Program-made: the position numbers and the translations under genes
NCBI GenBank assembly: GCA_949282265.1
Contig: CASDOZ010000012.1
Coordinates: forward strand, 1 to 63,108
Length of the DNA: 63,108 nt
Reading direction: 5' to 3'
Source: an uncultured Bacteroidales bacterium
GTDB taxonomy: Bacteria > Bacteroidota > Bacteroidia > Bacteroidales > Paludibacteraceae
Notes under the pieces: generated by a model
What the model saw: only the letters and a program-made list of their open reading frames with translations
Told to the model about the DNA's origin: nothing
Database searches by the model: none
Shown here: positions 34,158 through 43,240 of the stretch, in pieces
How positions within the stretch are numbered: the first letter of the stretch is position 1
How the letters are laid out: every line of letters starts with the position of its first letter

Positions 34158-36959
34158 TCAAAGAACTATATTTATGATTTTACCAGGAACGACAATAATC
34201 TTCTTTGGCGTATTCCCGTTCATATATTTGGCGGTTTGCTCACATGCCAACGCCGCTTTTTCTACTTCATCTTTCGCCAGGCCCGCCGGCAGATCCAAGG
34301 TAAAACGCACCTTGCCGTTGAACGAAACCGGGTATTTCACCGTCGATTCCGCCAGATATTGCTCATCGCACACAGGGAAATGTGCGTCGCAAACGGTGGT
34401 TTCATGACCCAGCAGGTGCCACAATTCCTCGGCAACATGCGGAGCAAAGGGCGCCAGCAAGACAACCAACGGTTCCAGAATATCCTTTTTGTTGCATTTC
34501 TGCGCGGCCAATTCGTTCACGCAAATCATAAACGCCGAAACTGACGTGTTAAACGAAAAATGTTCTATGTCAAACGTAATTTTCTTGATTGTTTTATGCA
34601 AGGTCTTCAACTCCTCTGCAACAGGAGCCTCTGTGGAAACAGCCAATTCATCGTCCTTAAAGAAAAGCCCCCATAACTTTTTCAGGAAACGGTGCACACC
34701 ATCAATGCCGTTCGTGTCCCACGGTTTGGACTGTTCCAGCGGGCCCAGAAACATTTCATACAACCGCAACGTATCTGCTCCATAGCGCTCCACAATATCG
34801 TCCGGATTGACCACATTGAACATGGATTTGGACATTTTTTCCACACCCCAGCCGCAAATATATTTGCCATCCTCCAGGATGAACTCGGCATCTTTGTACT
34901 CCGGCATCCAGTTCCGGAAGGCCTCTATGTCCAACACATCGTTGCTGACCTTGTTCACATCCACATGGATTTGCTGTGTTTCATACTGGTCTTTCAGATT
35001 GTAGGACACGAATTTGTTCGTACCGACAATCCGATACACAAAATTGGAGCGTCCCTGAATCATTCCTTGATTTATCAGCTTCTGGAACGGTTCATCCTTG
35101 CAAACCACGCCAAGATCGAACAGGAACTTGTTCCAGAAACGGCTGTAAATCAGATGACCGGTAGCATGTTCCGAACCGCCAAGGTACAAATCGACATTCT
35201 GCCAATATTCATCAGCTTCCTTGCTGACCAACGCATCCTGGTTTTTCGGGTCCATATAGCGCAGATAATAAGCGCTCGAACCGGCAAATCCGGGCATTGT
35301 GCACAATTCCAACGGGAACACTGTCTTGTGGTCAATGGCAGCCGTGTCGGCCAAACACTGGTTTGCCTCGTCCCACGCCCAATGTCTGGCATGGCCGAGC
35401 GGAGGCTCGCCGCTTTCCGTCGGCAGGAACTTGTCTATGTTGGGTAATTCCAGCGGCAACTTGTCAAACGGAATCATATACGGCATGTCGTTCTTGTAAT
35501 AAACAGGGAACGGCTCGCCCCAGTAGCGCTGGCGACTGAAAATGGCATCCCGCAGGCGGTAATTGACTTTCACACGTCCGATTCCCTTTTCCCTAATGTA
35601 TTTTTTTGCTGCCGCTATGGCATCCTTGACAGTCAGGCCGTTCAGGAATCCGGAGTTCATCATTATGCCTTCCTTGGCATCATAACTTTCCGTGCTCACA
35701 TCGCAACCTTCAATCAGCGGGACAATCGGCAGACCGAAATGTTTGGCAAAAGCATAGTCGCGGCTGTCGTGCGCCGGAACCGCCATGATAGCGCCTGTTC
35801 CATATCCGGCCAGCACATAATCAGAAATCCAGATAGGAATTTCATCCCCGTTGAACGGATTGATGGCATATGAGCCCGTAAACACACCCGTAACCTTACG
35901 GTCGGAAATACGTTCGCGTTCGGTACGCCTTTTCACGGTATCCAGATAGGCATCCACTTGGGCACGCTGTTCCGGTTTGGTAACCTTGTCCACATATTCG
36001 CTTTCCGGTGCCAACACCATGAATGTTACGCCGAATGTCGTGTCGGCACGTGTTGTAAAAATAAGCAGGCTTGCATCAGAATCCTTGACACGGAACGTCA
36101 TCTCGGCTCCTTCGCTGCGTCCTATCCAGTTTTTCTGTGTTTCCTTCAGCGATTCTGTCCAGTCAATCTTTTCCAGCCCGTCCAGCAAGCGCTGTGCATA
36201 AGCCGACACACGCAAGTTCCACTGGCGCATCACACGCTGCTCTACCGGATGGCCGCCCCTGACGGAAAGCCCGTCGCTGACCTCATCGTTGGCCAGCACA
36301 CAGCCCAACGCCGGACAGAAGTTCACTTTCGTGTCTGCCAGGTAGGCAATCCGGTAATTCATCAAAATTTCCTGCTGTTTTTTCTCATCCCAGCTTTTCC
36401 ACTCTTCGGCAGTGAACACCGGCACTTCCGATGCGACGGCACGTACTTTTGCATTGCCTTGCTCGTTAAAAATATCGATTAACAGAGAAATAGGACGGGC
36501 AGCATTGGCATAAAGGCAATACCAATGATTAAACATTTGCTGGAATGCCCATTGCGTCCATTTGTAGTAAACCGGATCGCAAGTGCGTATTTCACGGCTC
36601 CAATCATAACAGAAGCCTATTTTGTCCAGCTGCTCCCGATAACGGTTTATATTTTTCTCGGTTGTAATGGCCGGATGCTGTCCCGTTTGAATGGCATATT
36701 GCTCTGCAGGCAAACCATAAGCATCATATCCCATGGGATGTAACACATTGAAACCCTGCAAACGCTTGTAACGGCTGAAAATATCAGAAGCAATATAGCC
36801 GAGCGGATGTCCTACATGCAAACCCGCTCCTGACGGATAAGGGAACATGTCCAAAACATAATATTTCGGCTTTTGCGCATCCACCGACACTTTATAAGTA
36901 GCATGGTCCTGCCAATAGCGCTGCCACTTCTGTTCAATTTCTCTAAAATTATATTCCAT
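34158..36959 (-). CDS. leuS: Leucyl-tRNA synthetase
   Basis: LeuS charges tRNA-Leu with leucine. The start at 36959 ([13 protein letters not shown]) gives 933 residues, normal for the bacterial enzyme; a start 9 bp further upstream (MTIMEYN) is also possible, and a longer frame would run into the promoter. Motifs: HIGH-type [13 protein letters not shown], the CP1 editing domain with [17 protein letters not shown], and KMSKS in [10 protein letters not shown]. The anticodon-binding and C-terminal domains are present. A TAnnTTTG box lies about 70 bp upstream on the minus strand. Confidence 0.97.
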   Translation of the reverse strand: MEYNFREIEQKWQRYWQDHATYKVSVDAQKPKYYVLDMFPYPSGAGLHVGHPLGYIASDIFSRYKRLQGFNVLHPMGYDAYGLPAEQYAIQTGQHPAITTEKNINRYREQLDKIGFCYDWSREIRTCDPVYYKWTQWAFQQMFNHWYCLYANAARPISLLIDIFNEQGNAKVRAVASEVPVFTAEEWKSWDEKKQQEILMNYRIAYLADTKVNFCPALGCVLANDEVSDGLSVRGGHPVEQRVMRQWNLRVSAYAQRLLDGLEKIDWTESLKETQKNWIGRSEGAEMTFRVKDSDASLLIFTTRADTTFGVTFMVLAPESEYVDKVTKPEQRAQVDAYLDTVKRRTERERISDRKVTGVFTGSYAINPFNGDEIPIWISDYVLAGYGTGAIMAVPAHDSRDYAFAKHFGLPIVPLIEGCDVSTESYDAKEGIMMNSGFLNGLTVKDAIAAAKKYIREKGIGRVKVNYRLRDAIFSRQRYWGEPFPVYYKNDMPYMIPFDKLPLELPNIDKFLPTESGEPPLGHARHWAWDEANQCLADTAAIDHKTVFPLELCTMPGFAGSSAYYLRYMDPKNQDALVSKEADEYWQNVDLYLGGSEHATGHLIYSRFWNKFLFDLGVVCKDEPFQKLINQGMIQGRSNFVYRIVGTNKFVSYNLKDQYETQQIHVDVNKVSNDVLDIEAFRNWMPEYKDAEFILEDGKYICGWGVEKMSKSMFNVVNPDDIVERYGADTLRLYEMFLGPLEQSKPWDTNGIDGVHRFLKKLWGLFFKDDELAVSTEAPVAEELKTLHKTIKKITFDIEHFSFNTSVSAFMICVNELAAQKCNKKDILEPLVVLLAPFAPHVAEELWHLLGHETTVCDAHFPVCDEQYLAESTVKYPVSFNGKVRFTLDLPAGLAKDEVEKAALACEQTAKYMNGNTPKKIIVVPGKIINIVL

Positions 36960-37025
36960 AATTGTCATGTAATAAGCCCACAACCGTTTTCTCGAGCAGA
37001 CCTCAACTAAAGTAAAAAAGACCTG

Positions 37026-37056
37026 CAAAGGTACATAAAAATGCGAAACAAACAAT
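37026..37056 (-). promoter_or_regulatory. Promoter of leuS
   Basis: TACCTTTG (37026-37033, minus) is preceded at 19 nt by ATTG (37053-37056), a partial -33 match. Confidence 0.6.
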
Positions 37057-37146
37057 GTACATAAATCCAGAGGTAGTAAAAATCTCCCAAAACTCTTGTT
37101 CACACATTTTGTAAACTCTCATAAATCCTTTTTGCATTTTTCTTTT

Positions 37147-37154
37147 TATCTTTG
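37147..37154 (+). promoter_or_regulatory. -7 box of the TPR-HTH regulator
   Basis: TATCTTTG lies 41 bp before the start codon. No TTTG at the expected distance is visible. Confidence 0.5.
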
Positions 37155-37194
37155 GGCGATTAAAACATGTAATCAATAAATCTCCAGACGCAAC

Positions 37195-38913
37195 ATGACC
37201 GATTCCAGAAGCCCCCAAAAAGCACGACCTGTAACAATACTAGCCAAAATCATTGGAATTGCTATTTTTGCAATTTTTATTATTTCTGCAGGAAAAACCG
37301 GGCCAACAATTGACACACATGCCGAAAAAATGATTGCTGATTATCAGCAATCAAAAAATCTTGCGCACAGACAAGCCATACGTGACTCTTTAATCATTCT
37401 GGTTGATTACATCCAAAATAAAAAAATTCAAGCGGACATTTATCATCTTTATGCTGCCAGCACTATACGAAAAGGCAGTGTCGAACTTACACACTCTTAC
37501 CTGCACAAAGCAATAGAATTATACAGAAGTTTGCCCGGGCAGGAAGAAATCATATCAGACTGTTATTATTTGTTGGCAGTCGACTATGTAGCCATGTGCG
37601 ATGTTGTCGGTTCGCAGGCAATCAGTAAAGCGGCGTTGCAATTATACAAACAATACCCTAATAATACATTTATCGCTTATAATTATTACTCCATTCTTTC
37701 TGCCTATTACCAACACAAAATAGATTCCAAGCCAGATTTTTCCATAACAGAACGGGATAGCGCAGAACTATTGTCTAAAAAAGCAGCCTTCTATCAAGAA
37801 AAATTGTCAGCCGAAATCCAGAGCAAATATAACATAAATCCCGTTTGGACCTATTACAACATTGCACTGTTATACGACTTATATTGGAATCCACCATTGC
37901 AAGATAGTATAAAAGTATATCTGGAAAAAGCCGAGACCGTCAATAAAAACAGGTATCCGGATTCCAATGACACCATGTTCAAGGAATGTAAAATCAGCAT
38001 AGATGACCTATGGGCATGGCAACTCTACTATCAAGGTAAATACAAAGAAGCAGAAGAAAAAATGCTATATGTGCTGAAATTAATTGACGAAGTAGCACAA
38101 GAAGCTCCGAATGTCATTACATCGGAACGGGAAGAAGCATACATTTTTTTAGAAATGCTCATGGAAGAATCCGGACAATTAGCTAAAGCATTAGAATATC
38201 AGAAAAAGGTAACTGAAGCTAGCCACATACGCTTCAATACCGAAAAAAACACTGCATTGCACGACCTAAGGATACAATACGAAGTAGAACATAAAAAACA
38301 ACGTATTGCCGCTCTGGAAATGGAAAACAAACAGACCCACAAGATTCTAATCGGAATGACAATTATCATAATAATAAGTATAATTGCCGTATCTTTACTA
38401 TTAATTTCCCTACATTTACATAGGAAAAACACAAAAATGAAGTTATACGAGACTGCAATGCTCGCCGACAACTCACGTGAGGAGTTATTAATACATAAAC
38501 AGGAAATGGAAACATTGCGTAAAGAATACGAGCACTTACAACAACTGGCAGAACAAAACCAGGCCAATGCAGACCAATACGCCAAAGACCTGGAAGCTAT
38601 ACACAAACAACTTACCGAACTTCCATCACAAAAAATAGCCAACAAGCTCAACGATGAATTGAATGTTTTAGGAAAAGATTCAGCCATATTCTCCTCAAAA
38701 CTACAACAATTACCATTTGAAAAAATAGAAATAATGTTTACCGACGCATTGGAAAAACTATCCACAATGGATAAAAAATACATTCTCTGTTTTATGGTCG
38801 GCATGGAAGTGCCAACAATCGCCTTGCTGTTCAATGTAACAACGGCCAGCGTGTACACCGTACGTTATCGCATAAAAAAGAAGTATCCAAAAGACTATGA
38901 ATTCCTCTTCTGA
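37195..38913 (+). CDS. TPR sensor-regulator with membrane anchor and C-terminal HTH
   Basis: The 572-residue protein has an N-terminal membrane helix (~18-36), a TPR-type helical repeat region (~45-375) predicted outside the cytosol, a second helix (~380-405), a coiled coil (~415-480) and a C-terminal ~55-residue HTH: TMDKKYILCFMVGMEVPTIALLF, then SVYTVRYRIKKKYP. The layout resembles Bacteroidota regulators in which a periplasmic TPR sensor is joined to a cytosolic LuxR-like DNA-binding domain. The ligand and targets are unknown. A small gene with the same HTH follows. Confidence 0.85.
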   Translation: MTDSRSPQKARPVTILAKIIGIAIFAIFIISAGKTGPTIDTHAEKMIADYQQSKNLAHRQAIRDSLIILVDYIQNKKIQADIYHLYAASTIRKGSVELTHSYLHKAIELYRSLPGQEEIISDCYYLLAVDYVAMCDVVGSQAISKAALQLYKQYPNNTFIAYNYYSILSAYYQHKIDSKPDFSITERDSAELLSKKAAFYQEKLSAEIQSKYNINPVWTYYNIALLYDLYWNPPLQDSIKVYLEKAETVNKNRYPDSNDTMFKECKISIDDLWAWQLYYQGKYKEAEEKMLYVLKLIDEVAQEAPNVITSEREEAYIFLEMLMEESGQLAKALEYQKKVTEASHIRFNTEKNTALHDLRIQYEVEHKKQRIAALEMENKQTHKILIGMTIIIIISIIAVSLLLISLHLHRKNTKMKLYETAMLADNSREELLIHKQEMETLRKEYEHLQQLAEQNQANADQYAKDLEAIHKQLTELPSQKIANKLNDELNVLGKDSAIFSSKLQQLPFEKIEIMFTDALEKLSTMDKKYILCFMVGMEVPTIALLFNVTTASVYTVRYRIKKKYPKDYEFLF

Positions 38914-39016
38914 AAAAGACCAAGAATTTACAGAAATTACAGAAAAATGTACATTAACATAAATGTTATGTATAAAAATCTATATTTGTCTATATGTTTA
39001 TATGCCTTTGTGAACT

Positions 39017-39024
39017 ACCTTTGC
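39017..39024 (+). promoter_or_regulatory. -7 box of the small HTH gene
   Basis: TACCTTTG lies 42 bp upstream of the ATG at 39067. It argues for that start over the more upstream one at 38947. Confidence 0.5.
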
Positions 39025-39066
39025 CAAACAGAAGCGAAGACAACACAAACAGACACAGACATTAAT

Positions 39067-39423
39067 ATGATACCAGAGGAAAATAAGACGGAAGTCACGG
39101 AACAAACACATAGGTTTGCAACATTATCACGGACATTAGTCAATTATTTAAAAACCCAACTGGATATCTCCAATTTGAATGAACAATCCAAAGCAATCTA
39201 CGCTAAATCATTCGACCAGCTGGAATGGAATAGCATTGCCGTAATTATTCAAAATGCAGAAAGCAAATTATCCATACTTAACATGCAATACATTATTTGC
39301 TTCATCATCGGGATGTATCCCAACGATATAGCCAGATTGTTCAAAGTCGATGTCAACAGTGTTTACAGCACGCGCTATAGAATCAAGAAAAAAATAGGAA
39401 GGCAAGAGTGGCTTCCGTTCTAA
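39067..39423 (+). CDS. Small HTH protein, companion of the TPR regulator
   Basis: The 118-residue protein is helical throughout and ends in SILNMQYIICFIIGMYPNDIARLF, then SVYSTRYRIKKKIG, which closely matches the C-terminal HTH of the gene upstream. It has no TPR or clear membrane anchor with this start. A start 120 bp upstream would add a hydrophobic stretch but would contain the -7 box. It may dimerise with or compete against the membrane-bound regulator at shared DNA sites; this is inference. Confidence 0.75.
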   Translation: MIPEENKTEVTEQTHRFATLSRTLVNYLKTQLDISNLNEQSKAIYAKSFDQLEWNSIAVIIQNAESKLSILNMQYIICFIIGMYPNDIARLFKVDVNSVYSTRYRIKKKIGRQEWLPF

Positions 39424-39480
39424 ACAGAAAAAAAGCCGAAAGGCACTATTCACTATTTACTAACTAATAATTTTTATTGT

Positions 39481-39870
39481 ATGAAAAAACTGATTTCATT
39501 CCTGTCGATTGCTGTAATAGCAATTGCAATGGTCGGATGCGGTGGCTCGACAGCAACACCATCCGGAACTGTAGATGCCTACTACACCGCGTTGGAAAAA
39601 GGCGACTTTGAGAAAGCTGTTTCCTATATAAAGGTCAGCGATGAAGGAGACATTCCTGTTTTAGTTGGCAAATTAGAAGGTATGTCCCAAAAAGGTTATG
39701 TTGTTAAAAGCCACAAAATCCTAAGCGAAACCATTGCCGAAGATGGTGAAAATGCTACTGTTGAAGTAGAAGAAGTAATTATCGAAGAAGCAGGAGCAGA
39801 AGCCACTACTCAAACATCAACAACAAAAGTAACAAAAGTCGATGGCAAATGGCTTGTCTTATTGTTTTAA
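39481..39870 (+). CDS. DUF4878 lipoprotein
   Basis: The 129-residue protein has a lipoprotein signal (IAIAMVGCGG) and one cystatin-like DUF4878 domain: TVDAYYTALEKGDFEKAVSYI, then a VEVEEVII strand and VDGKWLVLLF at the end. Proteins of this kind are common in Bacteroidota and of unknown role. A strong hairpin terminator begins 10 bp after the stop, inside the next reading frame. Confidence 0.88.
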   Translation: MKKLISFLSIAVIAIAMVGCGGSTATPSGTVDAYYTALEKGDFEKAVSYIKVSDEGDIPVLVGKLEGMSQKGYVVKSHKILSETIAEDGENATVEVEEVIIEEAGAEATTQTSTTKVTKVDGKWLVLLF

Positions 39871-40492
39871 GTTACTGAATAAAAACCGGCATATATTGAT
39901 GCCGGTTTTTTATTTTATATTATTATCTACAATAGTGGCATGCAGACCGCAACCTACCTATCGGCAACTTCCACAAAACATCCAATTACGCAACGGTGAT
40001 TTGGCTTTCCGTATGGGTAACAGCATCGAAAGTGCCGCGGTGATTACGGCCGACCGTTCTACCACATTTTCGCACGTCGGTATCATTGTTTTTACCAATG
40101 ATAATTGGCACATTGTGCACGCCGTACCCGGAGAAGCCGAGAAAGGAGCACAAGACACCATGAAAATGGACACCATCCCTTTATTCTTCCGTAGCGACAG
40201 AGCCAGAAAATGCGCCATCTATCGCCTACCTGTTCCTGACAGCATAGCCGGCAAAGCTGCCAAATCCGCATTAGACTTTTATCGACGACGCCTGCTGTTC
40301 GACACGGCTTTCAACTTGGAAGACACAACACAAATGTATTGTACAGAACTGATTTACCACGCTTACAAACAAGTTGGTATAGATGTTTCCGGCGGGAGAC
40401 GACACACAATTCCTGGATTTCCATATCCAATGGTATGGCCATCGGACCTGTTAAAAAGCAACCAACTAGAATTAATCTGGTATTTAGAATAA
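39842..40492 (+). CDS. YiiX/YebB-like NlpC/P60-type cysteine hydrolase, lipoprotein
   Basis: The mature part (from about residue 35) contains LRNGDLAFRMG, FSHVGIIVF (His) and MYCTELIYHAY (nucleophile Cys), the YiiX set of catalytic residues of a permuted NlpC/P60 fold. These enzymes probably act on peptidoglycan peptides or amide bonds. The start at 39842 overlaps the DUF4878 gene by 29 bp and gives a lipoprotein signal (HILMPVFYFILLSTIVAC) with a basic n-region; a second ATG at 39899 lies inside a terminator hairpin and lacks charge. The start is uncertain, the family is fairly safe. Confidence 0.8.
   Translation: MANGLSYCFKLLNKNRHILMPVFYFILLSTIVACRPQPTYRQLPQNIQLRNGDLAFRMGNSIESAAVITADRSTTFSHVGIIVFTNDNWHIVHAVPGEAEKGAQDTMKMDTIPLFFRSDRARKCAIYRLPVPDSIAGKAAKSALDFYRRRLLFDTAFNLEDTTQMYCTELIYHAYKQVGIDVSGGRRHTIPGFPYPMVWPSDLLKSNQLELIWYLE
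39881..39910 (+). terminator. Terminator after DUF4878, inside the next gene
   Basis: AAAAACCGGCAT (39881-39892) pairs with ATGCCGGTTTTT (39899-39910) and T-rich sequence follows. It overlaps the signal-peptide codons of the YiiX-like gene. Confidence 0.8.
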
Positions 40493-40505
40493 ATAAACTG
40501 GAATA

Positions 40506-40817
40506 TCAAGATTTCACTTTTTCTTCATCATACTTCCGTTTAGGATTTTTCGGAAACCAACCCTTACGGACACGTTCCCTTTGCTCGAACAATTCAAAAA
40601 TACTCCAAAACGAAGAAAATGCAAAAACACCGGATAAAGTGGAAAATGTATCATTTTCAAGCAATAAAGAAACTGCTACGCCAATACACCCTAGTAATAA
40701 GAAAATCCACCAACATGCTACACCAAAATAATACTCCGCTTTTATGACAATAGGATGAAAAATACCTATAATCATAAAAGTAGCGACTCCGATAATCAAA
40801 CCAAAATAATTCAGCAT
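40506..40817 (-). CDS. DUF4491 membrane protein
   Basis: The 103-residue protein has three hydrophobic helices (LNYFGLIIGVATFMIIGIF, WWIFLLLGCIGVAVSLLL, FSTLSGVFAFSSFWSIF) and a basic C-terminal tail (RKGWFPKNPKRKY), matching the DUF4491 family. The function is unknown. It follows the patatin gene by 15 bp on the same strand and may be co-transcribed. Confidence 0.82.
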   Translation of the reverse strand: MLNYFGLIIGVATFMIIGIFHPIVIKAEYYFGVACWWIFLLLGCIGVAVSLLLENDTFSTLSGVFAFSSFWSIFELFEQRERVRKGWFPKNPKRKYDEEKVKS

Positions 40818-40832
40818 ACAATCATTTTTTCC

Positions 40833-43130
40833 CTATTCGATAAATTTCTTGTTGAATAAAAGGAATCCTATGTTGAACCCTACATTCCATTCATTTCCAT
40901 AAGAATAGTAATTCGCATAAGCACTGGCTGTTACCAAACGCAAATCATACGAAACACTGACTTCACTTATAAAACGCACTGTCGGGAACAAGCCCGAATA
41001 ATAAGGCGTATTATCTGCCTTGCGGTTAATGGTCTGGTACGGCACAAAAACATAGTTTTCCCACCGGACGCTAAGGCGGTCATTAATCGGACATATCGGT
41101 TTTATGCCGACCGCCGCATAATTGTTCGCGCAAAAGCCCTCGTTAAAATACAACTGGCTATGCGGTGTAGGCGTAAAACGTGGCGCCTGAATAATGGTAG
41201 CCGTATAATTTTGAAGCAACTTACGGGTCGATATGGCTATATCAAAACTGGCGCCCAAACGGAAATACCTGGCAATTTTGAAATACTCCTCATAATGCCC
41301 TTTGGCTTGGAACCATAAACTCGGGGCATATAATTCGCTTTCAGAAGGATAAGCACTTGAATAATACTTGTTGTTTCCATACAAGAGTTGCGCGACAGCA
41401 CTCCAACCCCTGCCCTCCGTCGGATACATCCGATTGTTCAACATATTACTTTCCATTTTAGCAAAACCGCTAAAAACAGAATACAAACTTTTGTCATATT
41501 CGCGGTATTCAGTTGCCAACTGAATATCTTGAATATAATTGTCCTTCAAATAGCCATAACCCACTCCATATTCCTGCTGAGCTTTCTGGGTCAACGGGAA
41601 ACCGACAGATAACTTTGCATACAGTTCATCTTGCTGGACAAAAGCTGTACTATTGTTATCTTTCAAAAACATATTATCATTATCCTCATAATAATTGATC
41701 CGGTGCACTACAAATTGTGGTTTCAAAAAAACATCCCTACCGACATCCATACGCGTGCCCAAGCTCAAACCATTATATGTCCTGCCGAAATGAATATCCA
41801 ACCACGCTGATTGCGCAAAATCCGTAAGATTCTGATATGTCAGCCCCAAATAAGTTTGATTGGGTAATGGTGTCGATATATTTCCTCCTATGGATATTTT
41901 TAATTGATCTTCTGTTGTAACATCAAGCATCAATGTAAACATTCCCGTCTGATCATTATAAACTGCATGCGGCACAATTTCAGAAACAACTTTGTCCGAT
42001 ATCAATTTATAATAACCATCATGAAATGTCGCTTCATCAAAAACCTCATTGCCTTTTTGAAAATTTTGCTTGATATAATTTTCTTGCGATGGCTTCAATC
42101 CATTAAAAACAATCGTGTCGAATGTCAGCACCGGCTTCCGGGCATTGAATTCCTCACGTTTGCGTGTAAGTTGTTCTTTGGTTACCCGTCGTGTGGTAGC
42201 AGCCATTATTTCATCCATGTGAGCCATAGTTGAGTCATAACCAAGCTTAACTAACTTGTCCACTACGGAAAAATTCCACAAATTTTGGTCTTCTAAATTA
42301 AATTGTAGCAAGATGCCGTTTTTTATAGGATAATCCTCACGCTGAACAATCATGGTTTCTATCTGCTCCAAGATGTTATCCGGGTCAGGCCTTGCGGAAT
42401 GAACCAACGAAACCGTACTGCCGATTATATAATCCGGATTAAAATCTTTTTCCATGACATCCACCGGAAAATTGTTGTAAATTCCTCCATCAAAGAGCAA
42501 CATGCTGTCTATTACTACCGGCCTGAACACAAACGGGAAGGACATGGAGGCACGCACGGCATCGCCCAAATCACCAGAACGGAAAACAACAGCTTTCTTT
42601 TTATAAATATCGGAAGCCACGCAACGGAAAGGAATCATCAGACGGTCAAAATCGCCCTGACATGCTGCCGTCGAAGGTGCATACAACGGTACAAAAGCAT
42701 AATTCATTTGCCGCGGCGGCATAATGCTTGTCGGCAAAAAGTTGGTTTGGACATTGATTTTTGCAGAATCTTTCCGGGAAAAACGTAAATTTAAAGTCAG
42801 GAAATCGGGCTTTGGGTCTGGATGACGGAAATAATAACGATTGGTCATTTCAATTTCTCCCGTCTGCCAATAACGGAAATCCTCCGATTTGATTAATTGA
42901 ATCATTTCATCCGTTGTCAAACCCATAGCGTAAAAACTACCGATTATAGCCCCCATGGATGTCCCCGTGATATAATCAATCGGGATGCCGTTTTCTTCCA
43001 GTGCCTTAATCACCCCCAAATGAGCCAATCCCCGGGCGGCGCCACCGCTGAGGACCAAGCCAATATCTTGCGCTAACATGTTGAGTGCGGCAAAAAGACA
43101 AATCAATATGGCTGTGAATTTCCGGAACAT
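40833..43130 (-). CDS. Patatin-like phospholipase fused to a POTRA/beta-barrel domain
   Basis: The 765-residue protein has a signal peptide, then a patatin domain (residues ~22-240) with the oxyanion hole SGGAARG, the nucleophile serine in GTSMG and the catalytic DGG. A linker with a POTRA-like stretch (~330-415) precedes ~350 residues of alternating strands typical of a BamA-like surface-antigen barrel. This order matches the PlpD/RssA-like type Vd autotransporter architecture. The predicted role is a lipase exposed at the outer membrane. It is convergent with nothing and is followed by DUF4491. Confidence 0.9.
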   Translation of the reverse strand: MFRKFTAILICLFAALNMLAQDIGLVLSGGAARGLAHLGVIKALEENGIPIDYITGTSMGAIIGSFYAMGLTTDEMIQLIKSEDFRYWQTGEIEMTNRYYFRHPDPKPDFLTLNLRFSRKDSAKINVQTNFLPTSIMPPRQMNYAFVPLYAPSTAACQGDFDRLMIPFRCVASDIYKKKAVVFRSGDLGDAVRASMSFPFVFRPVVIDSMLLFDGGIYNNFPVDVMEKDFNPDYIIGSTVSLVHSARPDPDNILEQIETMIVQREDYPIKNGILLQFNLEDQNLWNFSVVDKLVKLGYDSTMAHMDEIMAATTRRVTKEQLTRKREEFNARKPVLTFDTIVFNGLKPSQENYIKQNFQKGNEVFDEATFHDGYYKLISDKVVSEIVPHAVYNDQTGMFTLMLDVTTEDQLKISIGGNISTPLPNQTYLGLTYQNLTDFAQSAWLDIHFGRTYNGLSLGTRMDVGRDVFLKPQFVVHRINYYEDNDNMFLKDNNSTAFVQQDELYAKLSVGFPLTQKAQQEYGVGYGYLKDNYIQDIQLATEYREYDKSLYSVFSGFAKMESNMLNNRMYPTEGRGWSAVAQLLYGNNKYYSSAYPSESELYAPSLWFQAKGHYEEYFKIARYFRLGASFDIAISTRKLLQNYTATIIQAPRFTPTPHSQLYFNEGFCANNYAAVGIKPICPINDRLSVRWENYVFVPYQTINRKADNTPYYSGLFPTVRFISEVSVSYDLRLVTASAYANYYSYGNEWNVGFNIGFLLFNKKFIE

Positions 43131-43240
43131 ATCAAATTACCTGTCCAAATGTTTCTTTTATGGGAAATAATTTGCCCAAAACAAATTGGGAATAACCGAT
43201 TTGTATTTATCTAACATAACATCCAGACAAATACGTTTTT

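Noticed and set aside
34692-36482. Long plus-strand frames opposite leuS
   Set aside because: Antisense to a well-supported gene and without domain or start signals.
38947-39066. Upstream extension of the small HTH gene
   Set aside because: It would span a good -7 box and adds an unlikely hydrophobic segment; the ATG at 39067 is preferred.
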